Part shown: positions 54,401-63,098 of the stretch, piece by piece | How positions within the stretch are numbered: position 1 is the first letter of the stretch | Layout of the letters: each line of letters begins with the position of its first letter | Assembly: GCA_035274845.1 (NCBI GenBank) | Contig: DATENU010000002.1 | Location: forward strand, 62,001-126,000 | Direction of reading: 5' to 3' | DNA from: Chthoniobacterales bacterium | GTDB lineage: Bacteria; Verrucomicrobiota; Verrucomicrobiia; Chthoniobacterales; UBA10450 | Length of the DNA stretch: 64,000 nucleotides | Notes under the pieces: model-generated | The model's input: the letters and a program-made list of their open reading frames with translations, nothing else | What the model was told of the DNA's origin: nothing | Database searches by the model: none | Program-made: the position numbers and the translations under genes

Positions 54401-54751
54401 TTACTTCATCGGCTCCGGCCGGGCGTGGCGCGGTTGATAAACGCCAAGCTTGCCGCCGCCGGGAAGAGTGAGCTGGGTTAAGACACCCCAGCCCATGTCC
54501 TGCACTTCGCCGCAGGAAATATTTTTCGTTTTCATCTCGGCGACGAAGGCGTTTACGTCGTCGCACATGAGATAGAATTCGTGCTGGTCGTTCTTTTCGC
54601 CGGGATGAACGGCGACTTCAGAGGGCGGGAGACCAAAGATGAGCCACCCCTGGCCGACGTCGACCTTGGTGAGCTTGAGGATATCCCGGAAGAAATTGCG
54701 GTCGGCTTCGGGATCGGTGCTGTAGATGATGGAATGCGCGCCGGTGATCAT
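54401..54751 (-). CDS. VOC-superfamily (glyoxalase-like) protein
   Basis: 116 aa. AHSIIYSTDPEADRNFFRDI at the start and GVLTQLTLPGGGKLGVYQPR at the end are the two paired beta-alpha-beta halves of the VOC fold. Metal ligands and substrate cannot be assigned; glyoxalase, dioxygenase and antibiotic-binding members share the fold. Confidence 0.75.
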   Translation of the reverse strand: MITGAHSIIYSTDPEADRNFFRDILKLTKVDVGQGWLIFGLPPSEVAVHPGEKNDQHEFYLMCDDVNAFVAEMKTKNISCGEVQDMGWGVLTQLTLPGGGKLGVYQPRHARPEPMK

Positions 54752-54850
54752 GCCGGAATGTTATTGGCAGGGCGAGACGCCGTCGAGCCGAAGAGTTGAT
54801 TTCGAAGCGTCATCCCGCCCGGCACGGTGGCGTGCCGGCTCCATTGGAGA

Positions 54851-54868
54851 CGGCCTGCCCTCAGGCCG
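54851..54868. repeat. Short palindrome CGGCCTG/CAGGCCG
   Basis: 7-bp arms around CCCT; related to 44235-44254. It overlaps the stop codon (54861-54863) and last codons of the thioesterase gene. Confidence 0.5.
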
Positions 54869-55304
54869 TATGGGTGCGCGCCACGAAAATTCCTTCGAAT
54901 TCTGCTGCCGGTTGGCCATGCTCGACGACGGTTACGCGCAGAGTGATTCGCGCCTTCCCCTTCCCGCTGAAATGGCGCCGAAACTCGCTGAGCGCGTTCG
55001 CGTCAGGCCGCAAACAGGTCGCTCGAATGGTTTCGCGCACCGGGCGGAGGAAACGGATCGAGCTTTCCGCCACCACCACGTGCGCAGCGGCGTCGTTCAG
55101 CTCGACCCAGAGAAATCCGTAGGCGGCCAATGTCGCGACGGCGTTGATGCTGCCGCCGAACGCGGTCCGGAGATGGTTCGAGTTCAGCGCGACGGGCGCT
55201 TCGACCGTGAAGCCGGCTTCGTCGTGCGCCACGACCCGCAAACCCATTGCTCGCGTGATCGGGATTTGTTCGTGGAGAAATTTCTCCGCTTTCGATTCGT
55301 TCAT
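54861..55304 (-). CDS. Thioesterase-like protein (YiiD C-terminal type)
   Basis: 147 aa, single hot-dog fold: ITRAMGLRVVAHDEAGFTVE, then NSNHLRTAFGGSINAVATLA (the conserved HxxTxFGGS helix) and ARITLRVTVVEHGQPAAEFE. The closest type is the C-terminal domain of YiiD, a putative acyl-CoA thioesterase. Its 3' end runs into a small palindrome. Confidence 0.78.
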   Translation of the reverse strand: MNESKAEKFLHEQIPITRAMGLRVVAHDEAGFTVEAPVALNSNHLRTAFGGSINAVATLAAYGFLWVELNDAAAHVVVAESSIRFLRPVRETIRATCLRPDANALSEFRRHFSGKGKARITLRVTVVEHGQPAAEFEGIFVARTHTA

Positions 55305-55306
55305 TT

Positions 55307-55393
55307 GGTGGATCGCGCGCTACGTCGCGCGATGGCGAAATGCGTGGCTGCTCTCGGGCGTTCCGTCATCGAGCGCGGAGCGCGCGATCCACC
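55307..55393. repeat. REPIN, family 3
   Basis: GGTGGATCGCGCGC (55307-55320) is mirrored by GCGCGCGATCCACC (55380-55393). It begins 3 bp upstream of the thioesterase ATG, so it must carry or block that gene's promoter and ribosome site. Confidence 0.65.
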
Positions 55394-55405
55394 GTGTCGC
55401 CGGTC

Positions 55406-56482
55406 TCATTGTCTTTCGGAGTCCTTGAGCAACTGTTCCAGCTCGCTCTTCCAAAGTGCGGCCAGCGTGTGGCTGCCGTGGCCGCGGGTTTTGTCGCTCA
55501 AGGGAATGACGATGGCGCGCCCTTTGGCGACCCGCTTGATTCCCTGCTCGAGGATCTGCAACTCCGGCGGATTGATCAGGTCGTCGGCGGTATTGATGGC
55601 GAGGAGCGGAGCTTTAATTTTCTCCAACCCCGGTCCGGGATCGTAATCGCGCGATGCATCGAGGGCATAAAGCACATTGTTGGTGTCGTCGGTCTTGAAG
55701 TGATCGCCGACAAACTTGTCGAGAACCTCATCCGTCTTCTTCAGGTCGGGCGCTTCCTTCTGGCGTAGAACCGGGTTGCTGCTCATGAGAAAAAGCATTT
55801 CGGCGGCAGTCCGGAGCGCCGGCGGCTGCGAGGTGTACTCGCCACCTTTCCAATCCGGATCGTTCCGGATCGCGTCGATGATCACGCGGCGCCAGGCGCG
55901 GTTCCGCCCGGAGATCTGGGTCGGCAAACTGGCCAGCGGCATGAGCGCGTCCATGAAATCAGGGTGGGCCGACCCCCAAAGCCAGGTATGCATTCCGCCC
56001 ATCGAAGTCCCCATGATGAGCCGGGCGTGGTTCACGCCGAGCCCGTCGGTCAGTAAGCGGAACTGCGCCTCGACCATGTCCACGTAGCCGTAGCGCGGGA
56101 ACTTCGCGTGCAGTCCGTCGCTCGGCTTGCTCGATTTGCCGTGACCGATCCCGTCCGGCAGGACGATGAAAAATTTCGCCGCGTCGAGCAGCTGGCCCGC
56201 GCCGAAAAGTTCGCCCGCGAACTCGGGCCGGATGAATTGTCCGCCGCTGCCGGTGGTCCCGTGCGTGATCAGGACGGCGTTTTGCACGACACCTTTCGCG
56301 TCTTTCACCGGCTTGCCGATGGTCCGGTAATGAATCTTCAGCTCGGGCAACGTCTCGCCCGAAGTGAATTTGAAATCGTGAATGACGTGGTCGGCTTCGG
56401 TGGGTGGCGGGTATTCGGCGGCGAAAAGAGCCGATGGCGTGGCGAGGAAAAAGGCGATGAGAAATCGGAGCAGAGCACTCAT
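55406..56482 (-). CDS. Exported alpha/beta hydrolase, MetX-like
   Basis: 358 aa from ATG 56482 with signal peptide (SALLRFLIAFFLATPSALFA). LPELKIHYRTIGKP and VLITHGTTGSGGQF resemble homoserine O-acetyltransferase; the nucleophile is in LIMGTSMGGMHTW, and the Asp/His are near NTADDLINP and GHGSHTLA. Because it is exported it is unlikely to be the cytoplasmic methionine enzyme; esterase activity is more probable. Confidence 0.78.
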   Translation of the reverse strand: MSALLRFLIAFFLATPSALFAAEYPPPTEADHVIHDFKFTSGETLPELKIHYRTIGKPVKDAKGVVQNAVLITHGTTGSGGQFIRPEFAGELFGAGQLLDAAKFFIVLPDGIGHGKSSKPSDGLHAKFPRYGYVDMVEAQFRLLTDGLGVNHARLIMGTSMGGMHTWLWGSAHPDFMDALMPLASLPTQISGRNRAWRRVIIDAIRNDPDWKGGEYTSQPPALRTAAEMLFLMSSNPVLRQKEAPDLKKTDEVLDKFVGDHFKTDDTNNVLYALDASRDYDPGPGLEKIKAPLLAINTADDLINPPELQILEQGIKRVAKGRAIVIPLSDKTRGHGSHTLAALWKSELEQLLKDSERQ

Positions 56483-56504
56483 GGTCTGCAGCGTAGCGGC
56501 AAAT

Positions 56505-57560
56505 TCACTTGATCGCGAACAGGCCGGCGATGCCGAGGAGGTAAAGAACAAGCACGACAAACGAATCGACTCCCATGCGCGCAATCTGGCGGCGCGGCCG
56601 AAAGATCAGGCCGTAAACATAAACCGCGGTCAGCAGCATCCCGAGCGCAGTCAGATACATGTCCGGTTTCGTCGCGTGAGGCAAAACGGCTTTGCCGGAG
56701 ACGAGTGTCGCAACAATGAAGATGACCGGCAGAAAGGCGTTGCCGCCAAAAATATCGCTCACCGCGAGTTTGTAATCGCCCAGCTTGACCGCGGCCAATC
56801 CCGTTGAGATTTCCGGCAGCGCGGTGACCGCGGCCAGGATGGTGGCGCCAAAGACAACGCCGCTGAGCCCGAGTTGTTTTGCGATTATCTCGCTGGTTTG
56901 CTGGAGAACAACGCCCGCGGCCAGGGTTGCGATTGCCGCAATCAGGAAAACGATGATCGCCCAAGGCGTGCTCGATTTTCCCGCAGCATTTTTTTCCTTC
57001 TTTTGAACCTGGGTCCGGCGCCGCTGGCCACCAGGCGCATCGCCGTGGCTTTGCCAGGGAAGATTGCCCCGCGCTTTACCGATGAGATAGAGACCCGCGA
57101 TCCACGCCCCGCAAATGAGGAGACCGTCTGGCGTTATCCCATTCCAGACCAGGGAATCCGGGAGCTGATGCGCCGCCACCGTGATCGTGAGCATCACGAT
57201 CACGAGGACCGCTTCGAGAACGAGATCGAGCGAGGCGGCGTGGCCGATGAGGGGGGCGAGTTTCCCCATCGCGGCAACGTCGAGCAGCACGAGCACAACT
57301 GTCTGAATGGCGATTCCGCCCAGGATATTGCCGGTGGCAATGTCGAGCTGGTTCCGCAACGCGCCGCTGGCAGTGATTGCGATCTCCGGCAGGTTCGTCA
57401 CGATGGCGAGGAGAATGGCGCCGCCGAGCGCTTCGCCGAGATGGAACCGCGACGAAAGAACATCCGTCGTTTTCGACACGTAAATCCCCGCGATCCAGAC
57501 CACCACACCGGCGACCGCGAAGACCGGCGCCAGAATCGGAAGCGACATCTGCTCAAACAC
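56505..57560 (-). CDS. Sodium/calcium exchanger family protein (CaCA)
   Basis: 351 aa, about 10 hydrophobic helices in two inverted halves. The ion-binding alpha repeats are AIVTNLPEIAITASGALRNQ and AAVTALPEISTGLAAVKLGD (TNLPE / TALPE), with GNILGGIAIQT and DIFGGNAFLP following each. A hydrophilic, Lys/Arg-rich loop (~170-195) separates them. Exchanges Ca2+ or another cation for Na+ or H+. It starts 22 bp beyond the hydrolase. Confidence 0.87.
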   Translation of the reverse strand: MFEQMSLPILAPVFAVAGVVVWIAGIYVSKTTDVLSSRFHLGEALGGAILLAIVTNLPEIAITASGALRNQLDIATGNILGGIAIQTVVLVLLDVAAMGKLAPLIGHAASLDLVLEAVLVIVMLTITVAAHQLPDSLVWNGITPDGLLICGAWIAGLYLIGKARGNLPWQSHGDAPGGQRRRTQVQKKEKNAAGKSSTPWAIIVFLIAAIATLAAGVVLQQTSEIIAKQLGLSGVVFGATILAAVTALPEISTGLAAVKLGDYKLAVSDIFGGNAFLPVIFIVATLVSGKAVLPHATKPDMYLTALGMLLTAVYVYGLIFRPRRQIARMGVDSFVVLVLYLLGIAGLFAIK

Positions 57561-57614
57561 GCCGCCACCCTACTGTCGGCATGACAGGAAAGGAAACTGC
57601 GGCCACGTTCCGCG

Positions 57615-58457
57615 ATGAAGATTCCGTATTTCGAAGTCCTCGCTTTCACGGACCGGCTCTTTGCCGGGAACCCGGCCGGCGTCTGCATCCTCGGGGAATG
57701 GTTGCCAGACGAAATGCTCCAGAAGATCGCCACCGAGAACAACCTGGCGGAGACGGCGTTCTTTATCGATCGGGGGAGCTTTTTCGACATTCGCTGGCTG
57801 TCGCCGTCGGCGGAGATCGATCTTTGCGGCCACGCGACGGTCGGCTCGGCTCACGTGCTCTTTCAGCATCTCGGCCGAACCGGGGACTCGTTGATGTTTC
57901 ACTCGCGGAGCAGCGGCGAGCTGAGAGTCGATCGGGTAGGGGAACGCCTGGTGCTCGATTTCCCCTCGCGGCCGGGAAGTCCTTGCGAGGCGCCGCCGTT
58001 ACTGGCGGAGTCGTTAGGCGCGCAGCCGACGGAAGTTTTGCGGAACCGGGATTACATCGCGGTCTTCGAACGAGCGGAACAGGTGGCGGACCTCAAGCCT
58101 GACCTCGTTGAGCTGGCGAAGCTCGAGGGTGTCCAGGGCGTTTGCGTCACCGCGCCGGGAAACGATTGCGATTTCGTTTCGCGTTACTTCGCGCCGAGCG
58201 TGGGCGTGCCGGAAGATTCCGTGACCGGCTCGACCCATTGCGGACTGATTCCCTACTGGGCGAAGCGCCTCGGCAAAACGGAATTGCATGCGCGCCAGCT
58301 TTCCCCGCGCGGCGGCGAGTTGTTTTGCGAAGACCGCGCAGACCGGGTCGGGATCGGCGGTACCGCTGTGACGTACGTGCAGGGGACGATGGAGCTAGCG
58401 GTGGTAATCGCGGATAGGTCATCAAGGAACGGCGATTTTCAATCGCCGACCAGTTAA
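57615..58457 (+). CDS. PhzF-family isomerase
   Basis: 280 aa. VLAFTDRLFAGNPAGVCIL and ENNLAETAFFIDRGSFFDIR (with the catalytic Glu in NLAETAF) are the N-terminal family marks; DLCGHATVGSAHVLF and DSVTGSTHCGLIPYWAKRLG the others. These proteins isomerise or epimerise small molecules; phenazine genes are absent, so PhzF proper is unlikely. The last ~10 codons are encoded by a REP element. Confidence 0.87.
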   Translation: MKIPYFEVLAFTDRLFAGNPAGVCILGEWLPDEMLQKIATENNLAETAFFIDRGSFFDIRWLSPSAEIDLCGHATVGSAHVLFQHLGRTGDSLMFHSRSSGELRVDRVGERLVLDFPSRPGSPCEAPPLLAESLGAQPTEVLRNRDYIAVFERAEQVADLKPDLVELAKLEGVQGVCVTAPGNDCDFVSRYFAPSVGVPEDSVTGSTHCGLIPYWAKRLGKTELHARQLSPRGGELFCEDRADRVGIGGTAVTYVQGTMELAVVIADRSSRNGDFQSPTS

Positions 58458-58484
58458 GACGGCGGTTTCAAACCGCCGTTCCTT
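58425..58484. repeat. Double-hairpin REPIN, family 4
   Basis: Terminal AAGGAACGGCG / CGCCGTTCCTT enclose two hairpins: GGCGATT/AATCGCC (58431-58447) and GGCGGTT/AACCGCC (58461-58477). The phzF stop is inside it. Confidence 0.7.
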
Positions 58485-58489
58485 AAAGC

Positions 58490-58939
58490 CTACCAATCGA
58501 CGGTGGCGTTGCCGGCGGCATCGAGGGTGACTTTACGGCCCAGGAGACGCAGCTGCGCGAGATTGTTATCAGGATCCTTTTCGACCTTGGCGTAAACCGT
58601 CGTCTCGGTCATGGAATTGAAATCAGAGGTAATGCTCTCGAAAGCGGGCACGTCCTTCTTCGCCACCCAGACCCGGAGCGCGGAGTAACCCTTCTTGGCT
58701 TTTGGATCGTGCTGCCAGATCGACGCTTCGTACCAGCTCGGCTTGAGGTGCCGCAGCTTCGCGCTTCGATAATGGAAACGGACCGCAACGACCCGGTTAA
58801 TAAGCGACGCCTCCTGGTTCAACAGCGTCGGGACGTCGTAAGTCTGGACGTTCTTCCAGGTGGCGGCGTCGAATTGCTGGCCGGCCACGGCGGTCGTCAG
58901 ACCGATCACGGCGAAGATTGCCGTCAGGATTGTTTTCAT
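58490..58939 (-). CDS. Small secreted hypothetical protein
   Basis: 149 aa. Signal peptide (KTILTAIFAVIGLTTAVAG, ~1-20). The mature part has strands such as VAVRFHYRSAKLRHLKPSWY and TTVYAKVEKDPDNNLAQLRL, suggesting a small beta or OB-like domain. Not recognised. It follows the 109-aa gene by 22 bp on the same strand. Confidence 0.65.
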   Translation of the reverse strand: MKTILTAIFAVIGLTTAVAGQQFDAATWKNVQTYDVPTLLNQEASLINRVVAVRFHYRSAKLRHLKPSWYEASIWQHDPKAKKGYSALRVWVAKKDVPAFESITSDFNSMTETTVYAKVEKDPDNNLAQLRLLGRKVTLDAAGNATVDW

Positions 58940-58961
58940 GTCGTTAGGTTGCGAGCAGCAC

Positions 58962-59291
58962 TCAGAGCTTCTTGTTCGCCGCGATTACTTTTTGGGCCAG
59001 GGTTTGAATCTTGTCGAGCCGTTCGCTCAGGAGCGATCGCAGTTCATCCGCATTCAGGGTGGCACCGTTGGCCGGCGGCGTCGAAAGAGTTCGGATCGCT
59101 TCAAAAGCTTTGTCGTTCAGCTCCGAAACGGCGCGATTGAAATCCGCCTGACCGGCCATGGCGCTCGAAATCACGTCGGTGACCTGATCGAGACTCACCC
59201 GGCAACCTTCGAGATCGTCGCCAAAAATGATCCGGAGAATGTCTTCCGCGGCGGCGCGGGCTACTTTTCGCATCGGCTGATCGGAATCCAT
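58962..59291 (-). CDS. Small helical hypothetical protein
   Basis: 109 aa, predicted all-helical (VARAAAEDILRIIFGDDLEG; LRSLLSERLDKIQTLAQKVI). No signal or membrane segment. Unknown. It lies 23 bp after the permease gene on the same strand. Confidence 0.55.
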   Translation of the reverse strand: MDSDQPMRKVARAAAEDILRIIFGDDLEGCRVSLDQVTDVISSAMAGQADFNRAVSELNDKAFEAIRTLSTPPANGATLNADELRSLLSERLDKIQTLAQKVIAANKKL

Positions 59292-59314
59292 GGCGCGTGA
59301 AGTCTCTCAGGCGG

Positions 59315-61768
59315 TCATTCGTAACGCAACGCTGTCATTGGATTGACCCGGATCGCGCGCCAGGCCGGCAGCAGGCAGGCAAGCAGCGCCATCCCCAGCA
59401 TGACGATCGCCACTTCGAGATAGGTCGCCGGGCTGGCCGGACTGACGCCAAAAAACAAACTCGCCAGGTAACGACACAGCCCAATTCCTGCCGCAATGCC
59501 GATCACGACGCCGAGCAGCACCATGCGCAGGCCTTCGCCTACCACCATCCGCATAACATCCTTGCCCTGCGCCCCGAGAGCCATGCGAATCCCGATCTCC
59601 TGGGTCCGCTGGCCGACCAGCGACGAAAGCACGCCAAACAGCCCAATCGAAGCAAGGACGAGGGCGAGCCCTGCGAAAACACTCATGACGAACGACTGGA
59701 ATTTTCGCTGGCTCGTATCTTCATCGAGGATTTGCTCCATGGTTCGGACCTCGAAGACCGGCAGATTTCTGTCCACCGACCAGATCTGGCTTTTGACCGC
59801 GGTAACGAGCGACTCGGGATCGCCGTTGCCGCGCACCGCCAGGGTGAGCTGGGTAAAATCGACCATCGGTTTGGTGATCTCCGGCCGCGTCTTACTCTCC
59901 AGTCCTTCCTGGTGCGTGTCGCCAACGACGCCGATGATCGTGGAAACGACCGGCGGCGTTTCCGCCCGCGACGGCACACTGCGGAGATGCTGGCCGACTG
60001 CGTCCTCGTTAGGCCACAGCCGCTTGGCCAGCGTCTGGTTGACTACCATGACCGGCGCTTTCGTTTGCAATTCGTCCGCGGTGAAATTGCGGCCGGCCAG
60101 AAGACGAATCCCGACCGCGTCGAAATAACCGGGCGAAAATATGCCGCGCATATCGGCGGTCGGTTCGCTCCCGCGCGCCGGTGGCGGCTGGTTTTCCAGC
60201 ACGAAACGAGTAAGCCGAATCCGGGTCATTGGCAGGCCATCGGAAAAGCTCACGTTCTTCACGCCCGGCATGGCGGCGATCTTGTCTTCGACCTGGCGAC
60301 AGAACGCGGCGATCTGGACGTCGTTGGCGTACCGCGAAGCCGGCATGCTGAATTTCATGGTCAGCAAATGATCGGCGCGAAATCCGGGATCGACGCTCAG
60401 GACGGCGAGCATGCTTTTGACCATGAACCCGGCGCCAACCAGAAGGACGCAGGCGAGCGCCACTTCCGCCACCACCAGGGCCCGTCGAAGCCGGCTCGAG
60501 GACGCGCCGGCGTTCGCACCGCGGGTTTGATTCAGGAACGCGTTAACGTCGGTGCGCGCCGCCTGGAACGCGGGGATGATCCCAAAGAAAACGCCGGCCA
60601 CGACCGAGAGGCCGATGGTGAAAAGCAGGACGGTCAAGTTGAGCTTGATGTCGTCAGGCCGCGTAATTCCGGCCGGGTGAAGAGCGACGAGCGCTTTGAT
60701 TCCGAAATGGGCCAAGCCCAGCCCGAGGAGCGCGCCGATCCCGCTCGGCAGCAGACTTTCCGCCAGCAATTGCGAGACAAGCCGGCCGCCGCCGGCGCCG
60801 AGCGCTTTGCGGACCGCCATTTCCTTCTGGCGGGCGGTGGCGCGAGTCAGCATCAGGTTGGCGATGTTCGCGCAGGCGATGAGGAGGACGAACCCGACCG
60901 CGGCGAGCATGACCAACAGGTTGCGCCGCAAATCCAGCCCGAGGTTCTCCACGGAAACGGGGAAAACGTTAACGCCGAAGCCGGCGTTCTGGGTCGGGTC
61001 CTGTTCGGCGAGATTTTTCGCGATTCCATACATCTCGGCGCGGGCCTGGGCGAGGGTGACACCCGTCCGGAGTCGGCCGTAAACCTGCATTTTGCGCCGC
61101 TTCGCTTCGGCCTGGTTCTGGGTCGCAGTGTCATCGTAGGGCACCCACAACTTCGGGGAATGCTGGTCCTGGCCTTCGCGCGCCGCCGGGAGATGAAACT
61201 CGGACGGCAGCACGCCGACGATCGTGTAGACCACGTCATTGAGCGTGAGGGTTTGACCCAAAACGTTGCGGTCGCCGCCGAAGTGGCTCCGGAAAAACGC
61301 GTCGGTCAAGACGGCGACGTGCGTCTTGGAGGCATCGGTGCCCGCGGAATCGAAGCCGGTCCCCAGCGCCGGTTTCACTCCGAAAAGCGCGAAGATGTTT
61401 GGCGAAGCGCGAGCGCCTTCGATCCGTTCCGGCTCCGGGCCTCCCGTCAGGTTAAAGTTTGCGTCTTCAAATCCAGCGATCGCTTCGAACTGGGTGGCCT
61501 GCCGCTGCCACTCGAGAAAATTCACGTAAGCCGACGGCACCCGCTCGCCAATCGATCCGCCGAGGGCCGGATTTTTTTCCCAGATCATGACGACGCGCTC
61601 CGGGTCGCGGAGAGGCAGAGAACGAAGCAACACGGCATCAATCACGCTGAACACCGCCGCGTTCGCGCCAATGCCGAGCGCAAGCACCGCGATGGTAGTG
61701 AAGGCGAACCCCGGCGACTTGAGCAACAAGCGAAGCCCGAAGCGGAGATCGGCCAGAAAATTTTTCAC
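59315..61768 (-). CDS. MacB-like ABC transporter permease (duplicated, orphan type)
   Basis: 817 aa from a GTG at 61768 (KNFLADLRFGLRLLLKSPGF); the frame is open to 61951 but without conserved sequence. Two copies of the FtsX/MacB permease unit: each has a large extracytoplasmic MacB_PCD-type domain and three helices (first ~20-45 and ~280-420; second ~440 onward). RATARQKEMAVRKALGAGGG and QRTQEIGIRMALGAQGKDVM mark the two FtsX domains. No ATPase gene is adjacent, as in the acidobacterial 'duplicated orphan permease' group. Role unknown. Confidence 0.87.
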   Translation of the reverse strand: MKNFLADLRFGLRLLLKSPGFAFTTIAVLALGIGANAAVFSVIDAVLLRSLPLRDPERVVMIWEKNPALGGSIGERVPSAYVNFLEWQRQATQFEAIAGFEDANFNLTGGPEPERIEGARASPNIFALFGVKPALGTGFDSAGTDASKTHVAVLTDAFFRSHFGGDRNVLGQTLTLNDVVYTIVGVLPSEFHLPAAREGQDQHSPKLWVPYDDTATQNQAEAKRRKMQVYGRLRTGVTLAQARAEMYGIAKNLAEQDPTQNAGFGVNVFPVSVENLGLDLRRNLLVMLAAVGFVLLIACANIANLMLTRATARQKEMAVRKALGAGGGRLVSQLLAESLLPSGIGALLGLGLAHFGIKALVALHPAGITRPDDIKLNLTVLLFTIGLSVVAGVFFGIIPAFQAARTDVNAFLNQTRGANAGASSSRLRRALVVAEVALACVLLVGAGFMVKSMLAVLSVDPGFRADHLLTMKFSMPASRYANDVQIAAFCRQVEDKIAAMPGVKNVSFSDGLPMTRIRLTRFVLENQPPPARGSEPTADMRGIFSPGYFDAVGIRLLAGRNFTADELQTKAPVMVVNQTLAKRLWPNEDAVGQHLRSVPSRAETPPVVSTIIGVVGDTHQEGLESKTRPEITKPMVDFTQLTLAVRGNGDPESLVTAVKSQIWSVDRNLPVFEVRTMEQILDEDTSQRKFQSFVMSVFAGLALVLASIGLFGVLSSLVGQRTQEIGIRMALGAQGKDVMRMVVGEGLRMVLLGVVIGIAAGIGLCRYLASLFFGVSPASPATYLEVAIVMLGMALLACLLPAWRAIRVNPMTALRYE

Positions 61769-61820
61769 CGGAGGAACAATGCTCTTAAGCGTAGATGGTC
61801 GACAAGCTTCAAGGAGCGCC

Positions 61821-63098
61821 TTAACGCACGGTCGCGAGTTGCGCCGCCTCCTCGGGCGGGAGCTCGAGCGACTCGATAATGGCTTTTCGGACGTCGGGAT
61901 CCTGCGACAAGCTCTTGGCAACGGCATCGAGGACGTCGTGATGAAAGTCACCCGTGGTCGTGGTCAGGATCTGTTTCATTTGGTAGGGCGATGGCAGGTC
62001 CCGCACGACTTCGCGTGCGATTGCCGATCGCGTTGGCGGCGGGAGGTTGGCCATCCAGCTAACGGAGCCGTCCGGATCAAACTCGCGCCATTTGCCAAGA
62101 AATCGCGACAGGAGATTCGGCCAGTCGTCCTGCGGGAATTTGGTGACCCATTCTGCCAGGCCCGCGCAAAGTTCGCTCCGGCTGGCTTCACGATTAACAA
62201 AGAGGTCAACGTTCGTGTCGACGATGCCGTCGAGCGCCGTCCGACGGGCGTCGCTGGTCGGGAGATGATCGATGAATTGAGCAGCGTCGTCCGCAGAACT
62301 CAGGAAAGTGAGACGAGCGGCCCCTTTCAGACTGGGCTGCACTCCTTCGTCGGTGGCGTGTTCGATCAGGAACTGCCGGGCTTTCGCCGGATCACTCTGA
62401 AAAAGCCCCTGCAGGTAGTTACTCATGAACTCGGGCTGCCGGGCAAGATCAGGATGTTCCTTGAGCCAGCGGTCCGCCGTCGGCAGGTCCACGGCCGCGA
62501 GACAGTGGAGGATGCCGCCGGCGGCGAGGCCGGGATAGACACTCTGGTATTGCTCGGCGAACTGGAGCGCTGCTGTCGGATCGAAGGCAGCCCAGTAATA
62601 CATCTGGCCTTTGAGCCTCTGTTCGCGCCACTTCGGGTCAGTGTCCGCAGGTAAATCGAGAAGCATCTTCACGAGCACCGGGGTATCGGGCGCAGGAGTG
62701 GCCCCCAGGACAGCGCTTACGGCTCGCTCGATATCGTCTTTGCCAACCTGTCGAACAAGGTCCGCTGCTTCCTGCGGGTTTAGGCTGGCCATGTCCTGGA
62801 AGAATGCGGTCAACGCCGCGCGGCGATCGGGACCGTCAGGAAGTTTCTGGATCGAGTGAAGATACCTGAGGTGTTCTCCCGCACTGGACGAGCGAAGGCT
62901 GCGGTATACGTCAACGAAGGGCACCCGGCCGGCACGCTCCGGCGGCGGCAATTCAACCGGCGCGTCTTGCATAGCGACCCGAGAATCCGCCATCCGCGGT
63001 TCCGGAGCGCGCGCCGTGGCGGGTGGCGATAGCCAGCGGCCAAAGGCAAAGGCGCCAAGGGCACAGCAGCCAATAATAATGAATCGCTTGACCATCAT
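61821..63098 (-). CDS. Helical-repeat protein with N-terminal anchor
   Basis: 425 aa. A hydrophobic segment at ~4-24 (KRFIIIGCCALGAFAFGRWL) is a signal anchor. The rest is a series of ~35-residue helical repeats (DPTAALQFAEQYQSV; DPAKARQFLIEHAT; DPDGSVSWMANLPPP), with recurring D-P-x-x-A openings. Similar anchored helical-repeat proteins are very common in Verrucomicrobia and unnamed. Its ATG overlaps the stop of the upstream paralogue by 4 bp. Confidence 0.7.
   Translation of the reverse strand: MMVKRFIIIGCCALGAFAFGRWLSPPATARAPEPRMADSRVAMQDAPVELPPPERAGRVPFVDVYRSLRSSSAGEHLRYLHSIQKLPDGPDRRAALTAFFQDMASLNPQEAADLVRQVGKDDIERAVSAVLGATPAPDTPVLVKMLLDLPADTDPKWREQRLKGQMYYWAAFDPTAALQFAEQYQSVYPGLAAGGILHCLAAVDLPTADRWLKEHPDLARQPEFMSNYLQGLFQSDPAKARQFLIEHATDEGVQPSLKGAARLTFLSSADDAAQFIDHLPTSDARRTALDGIVDTNVDLFVNREASRSELCAGLAEWVTKFPQDDWPNLLSRFLGKWREFDPDGSVSWMANLPPPTRSAIAREVVRDLPSPYQMKQILTTTTGDFHHDVLDAVAKSLSQDPDVRKAIIESLELPPEEAAQLATVR

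Noticed and set aside
59297-61879. 860-codon open frame on the plus strand
   Set aside because: Antisense to the MacB-like permease; Arg/His-rich translation without motifs, a typical GC-rich shadow frame.
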